This document shows, in pieces, positions 61,771-64,000 of a DNA stretch of 64,000 nt. The stretch lies in NCBI GenBank assembly GCA_030267565.1, contig BRXU01000014.1:2268001-2332000 (forward strand), given 5' to 3'. The notes under the pieces are model-generated. The model was not told where the DNA came from. It made no database searches and saw nothing but the letters and a program-made list of their open reading frames with translations. The stretch's first letter is position 1; each line of letters starts with the position of its first letter. A program made the translations under genes and the position numbers. Source of the stretch: Pleodorina starrii. Lineage: Eukaryota > Chlorophyta > Chlorophyceae > Chlamydomonadales > Volvocaceae.

Positions 61771-63850
61771 AAGGCTGCCCTTTACCACGTGGGGAGGCCG
61801 TCCTACGACAGAAGGACTGGCCCCAACAAAAACTGGGCATTAGCCTCTTCAGCAGCAGTAAACTTAGCGGCCAGCGTCCACCCTGCAGCTCAGGCTGTGG
61901 GGAGTTGTGACGTTGGGAGCTATCGGCTCCTCGTCACATCCATCGTCCCCGAACTCGGCTTCAGTCAACCGATGCTTCATTGATGTTCGGCGGGGTTACC
62001 GCTCCGCGCGTATTCCCTGTGCCGTACTGCGCCCTCACACGCCCACTGCGCTGTTGGCCGCTCTCTATTTCTCTTTCTGTGAGAGTGAGGGGCGACTCCG
62101 GCAACGCGACGCAAGGTCAGGAGCTCAGGAACATGACTTTGCTGCCCACTCCAGCGGCTGCGGTGATGATGGCGGCGGCGCGGACGTCTGTCACTCAGTC
62201 GTACTGTAGTCGTATTTTGTCGTACTTAAAGAGGCCCAACGCTGGCAAACAAACTCAGTGGAGGTGTCAAATGGGACAGCAAACCAGCCCTCAGCGCCAG
62301 GGTCCTAGGGACAGGGTGTCACGACCCATGGGTCAATGGATCTCGCAAGACAGCTGCTCACGGACCGCGAGACGAAATGCACCGTCGCCGGCGCCAAACA
62401 CCCCACTGCCACCGCCGCGAACAGCAGGAGCAGTCGCACCCGCAGCACCCAGTCGCACCCACAGCACGCACAAGCGGCCACTCGCAAACCGGCGCAGCAG
62501 CAGCCACCGGCCGCCACCCCACCCCCCGCCGCTCTCTTCCAGCAGGTGCCCGTGGTACCCAGCAACGGTTCCGGCGGCTGACAGAAGCACGCGGCCTTCA
62601 GTAGGCCCAGCCCTACCCAGGCTCTCACAGAAACACGGCAGCACAGCTTCCCCCGCCTCGCGCCGGTGCTGGGCCATCTCTCCGAAGCAGCGCACACAGT
62701 CCCGGCTCGACACAGCAGAGCGCGGCAGGTCCCCCAAGTGCCCCGGGGTCCCTCAAGGCGCGGCCCCGACCCGAGTAATATATATTTACTATAATATAAT
62801 ATAATAAAACACCACCAACCTTGTATGCGGGCATGCATCCCATCCACATCACCAAACTCCACGACTGTTGGCTACGGCGTCCTATCAACTCCATTCGTGG
62901 CAAGCGATGTCTGCGACCCCGAAAAGTACGGCAGAAGACCACGATGGCTTGATGCCGTACCGTACCCCTTCTCCCCTCCCCACAATCGCGCGCGCTTGCA
63001 GGTGCGTACACGTCGCCCCGGCCCGCCCCGCCCCGCCCAGTGTGGCGAGAACGCGGAGGGCGGTTTCGGAGCCGGGCCACGGGGTGTCCACCCGGTGGGG
63101 GAAGGGAGAAGGGGGAGAGAAGGGAGGGACACCAGACACAACACGACAGACGACTCCAGGGAAGTGCAGAGGGTATAAATAACGAATTGCAGGTAGGCAG
63201 CACAGGCGACGACGGCGAACGGTGACCACCAGCAATACTTGTCAAACACACACACGCACACACACGCACTCGGAGCCTCTAACCAAATACCAAGTGAGCT
63301 GCGATCGTCTTGCTGCCGGGACTGACCCAGACCCAGACCCGGACCCGGACACAGACGGACGGAAGGACCTAAACCCAGACGGACGGAAGGACAGTTACGG
63401 CACTCGTGACACCACAATACAGCAGCGGCACGGGAGCGCCCCTCCAAAGACGGCCCCGACCCGACCCGGGCCCGACGTACCGATGAGGCCCCACACTGCA
63501 CTCCACACCGCACACCGCACCGCACACCGCACCGCACTCCACTGCACACAACAGGGAGCCGTCGGCAATCGAACGACCCTCGCACCAAGCAGCAACAACA
63601 ACATCGCAGTAATAAAATAAGGCTGCTGCCCCGACGGACCCAGCGCGAGCCCTTCAAGCACCAGCACGTCTGTTCAAACACACGCGCGGGAGCTGCCCTA
63701 TGTATGTACGCATCCCGTCAGTCAGCGGCGGCGGCAGGCGTCTGTAAAGTCAGCAGTCTTAGTCTTTCACTTCGCTCTCTCCCTCGCTGCGAGGGGATCC
63801 ACCGCCCACCCACCCGCCGCCCGCGCGCTTGATGCGCAATCGGTCCCGCG
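61580..63850. other. LINE 3' end, then unresolved region with possible minus-strand exons
   Basis: After the LINE tail at about 61770 I see no gene I can assemble. Minus-strand pieces that read like protein are DCVRCFGEMAQHRREAGEAV (about 62640-62700), SLVMWMGCMPAYK before a GT at about 62820, KYCWWSPFAVVACAAYLQF (about 63180-63240, hydrophobic), and VTDVRAAAIITAAAG...SKVMFLSS stop (about 62130-62205). They could be exons of one minus-strand gene, but phases and family are not established. Repeats: (CACACCGCAC)n at 63500-63540, GGACCCGGACCC-type at 63325-63350, and an ATATAATATAATATAAT tract at 62787-62805. Confidence 0.3.
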
Positions 63851-64000
63851 ATGGCAGCTTTTGCACCAGCACCACCAGCAGGCAGCAGCACCACCAGCAT
63901 GCAGCAGCACCAGCAGCATGAATCACCAGCTTGCACCAGCACCAGATTGCACCAGCAGCTTGCAGTATCACCAGATTGCAGCAGCAGCAACACCAGCATG
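63851..64000 (+). CDS. Possible gene start, open to the end of the window
   Basis: ATG at 63851 in the context CCCGCG-ATG-GC, which resembles strong Chlamydomonas start sites, then 50 codons with no stop to the window edge: MAAFAPAPPAGSSTTSMQQH and further Gln/Ser/Thr/His-rich sequence. The DNA is a loose CACCAGCAG repeat, so the open frame may come from the repeat alone. The opposite strand is also open (63718-63999). No family can be assigned. Confidence 0.25.
   Translation, partial: MAAFAPAPPAGSSTTSMQQHQQHESPACTSTRLHQQLAVSPDCSSSNTSM

Noticed and set aside
1..64000. tRNA, rRNA and other structured RNA genes
   Set aside because: Looked for tRNA-like A/B boxes and rRNA-like blocks while reading; saw none I would defend. 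A tRNAscan or Rfam search would be needed to exclude them.

Overview
This window looks like nuclear DNA from a Chlamydomonas-type (volvocine) green alga. It is very GC-rich, the genes are broken into many short exons by introns full of microsatellites, the proteins carry long Ala, Gly and Gln runs, likely TGTAA poly(A) signals follow several genes, and short TTTTAGGG motifs (the Chlamydomonas-type telomere repeat) are scattered through introns. One gene is recognisably the state-transition kinase STT7, which points the same way. Exons were joined by hand from splice sites, codon phase and homology remembered at family level, so boundaries may be off by a few bases.

Layout. 1-3050: a distinctly AT-richer block with the C-terminal part of a PIF1-type helicase (-), two overlapping unknown ORFs and a palindrome-bearing direct repeat, probably the remains of a mobile or virus-like element. 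4113-11159 (-): a large R3H plus G-patch protein, likely a DEAH-helicase cofactor. 11160-12664: divergent promoter region holding a decayed partial duplication of the next gene's 5' end. 12665-16146 (+): MYND zinc-finger protein with an MSS51-like C-terminal domain, 4 exons. 19032-25673 (+): STT7, 14 exons. 29227-40160 (+): a receptor-like TKL-type kinase of about 1,637 residues in 18 exons. 43121-47797 (-): an unrecognised 647-residue protein in 9 exons. 48779-about 55005 (+): a family 61 glycosyltransferase whose first intron holds an antisense LINE fragment with a target-site duplication. 55713-58846 (-): a TMEM120/TACAN-like membrane protein, first exon not found. 59080-61770 (+): a second, longer LINE with one in-frame stop. 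61800-64000: mostly unresolved, with a possible gene start at 63851 (+).

The genes do not form a pathway. They are separate nuclear genes for RNA processing, thylakoid light acclimation, cell-surface signalling, Golgi glycosylation and membrane biology. The most unusual signals are: two purely pyrimidine satellites placed directly against 3' splice sites of the R3H/G-patch gene, two probable GC-AG introns, the conserved 18-bp palindrome pair at 2021-2149, several perfect hairpins in intergenic DNA, and the two related LINE copies.
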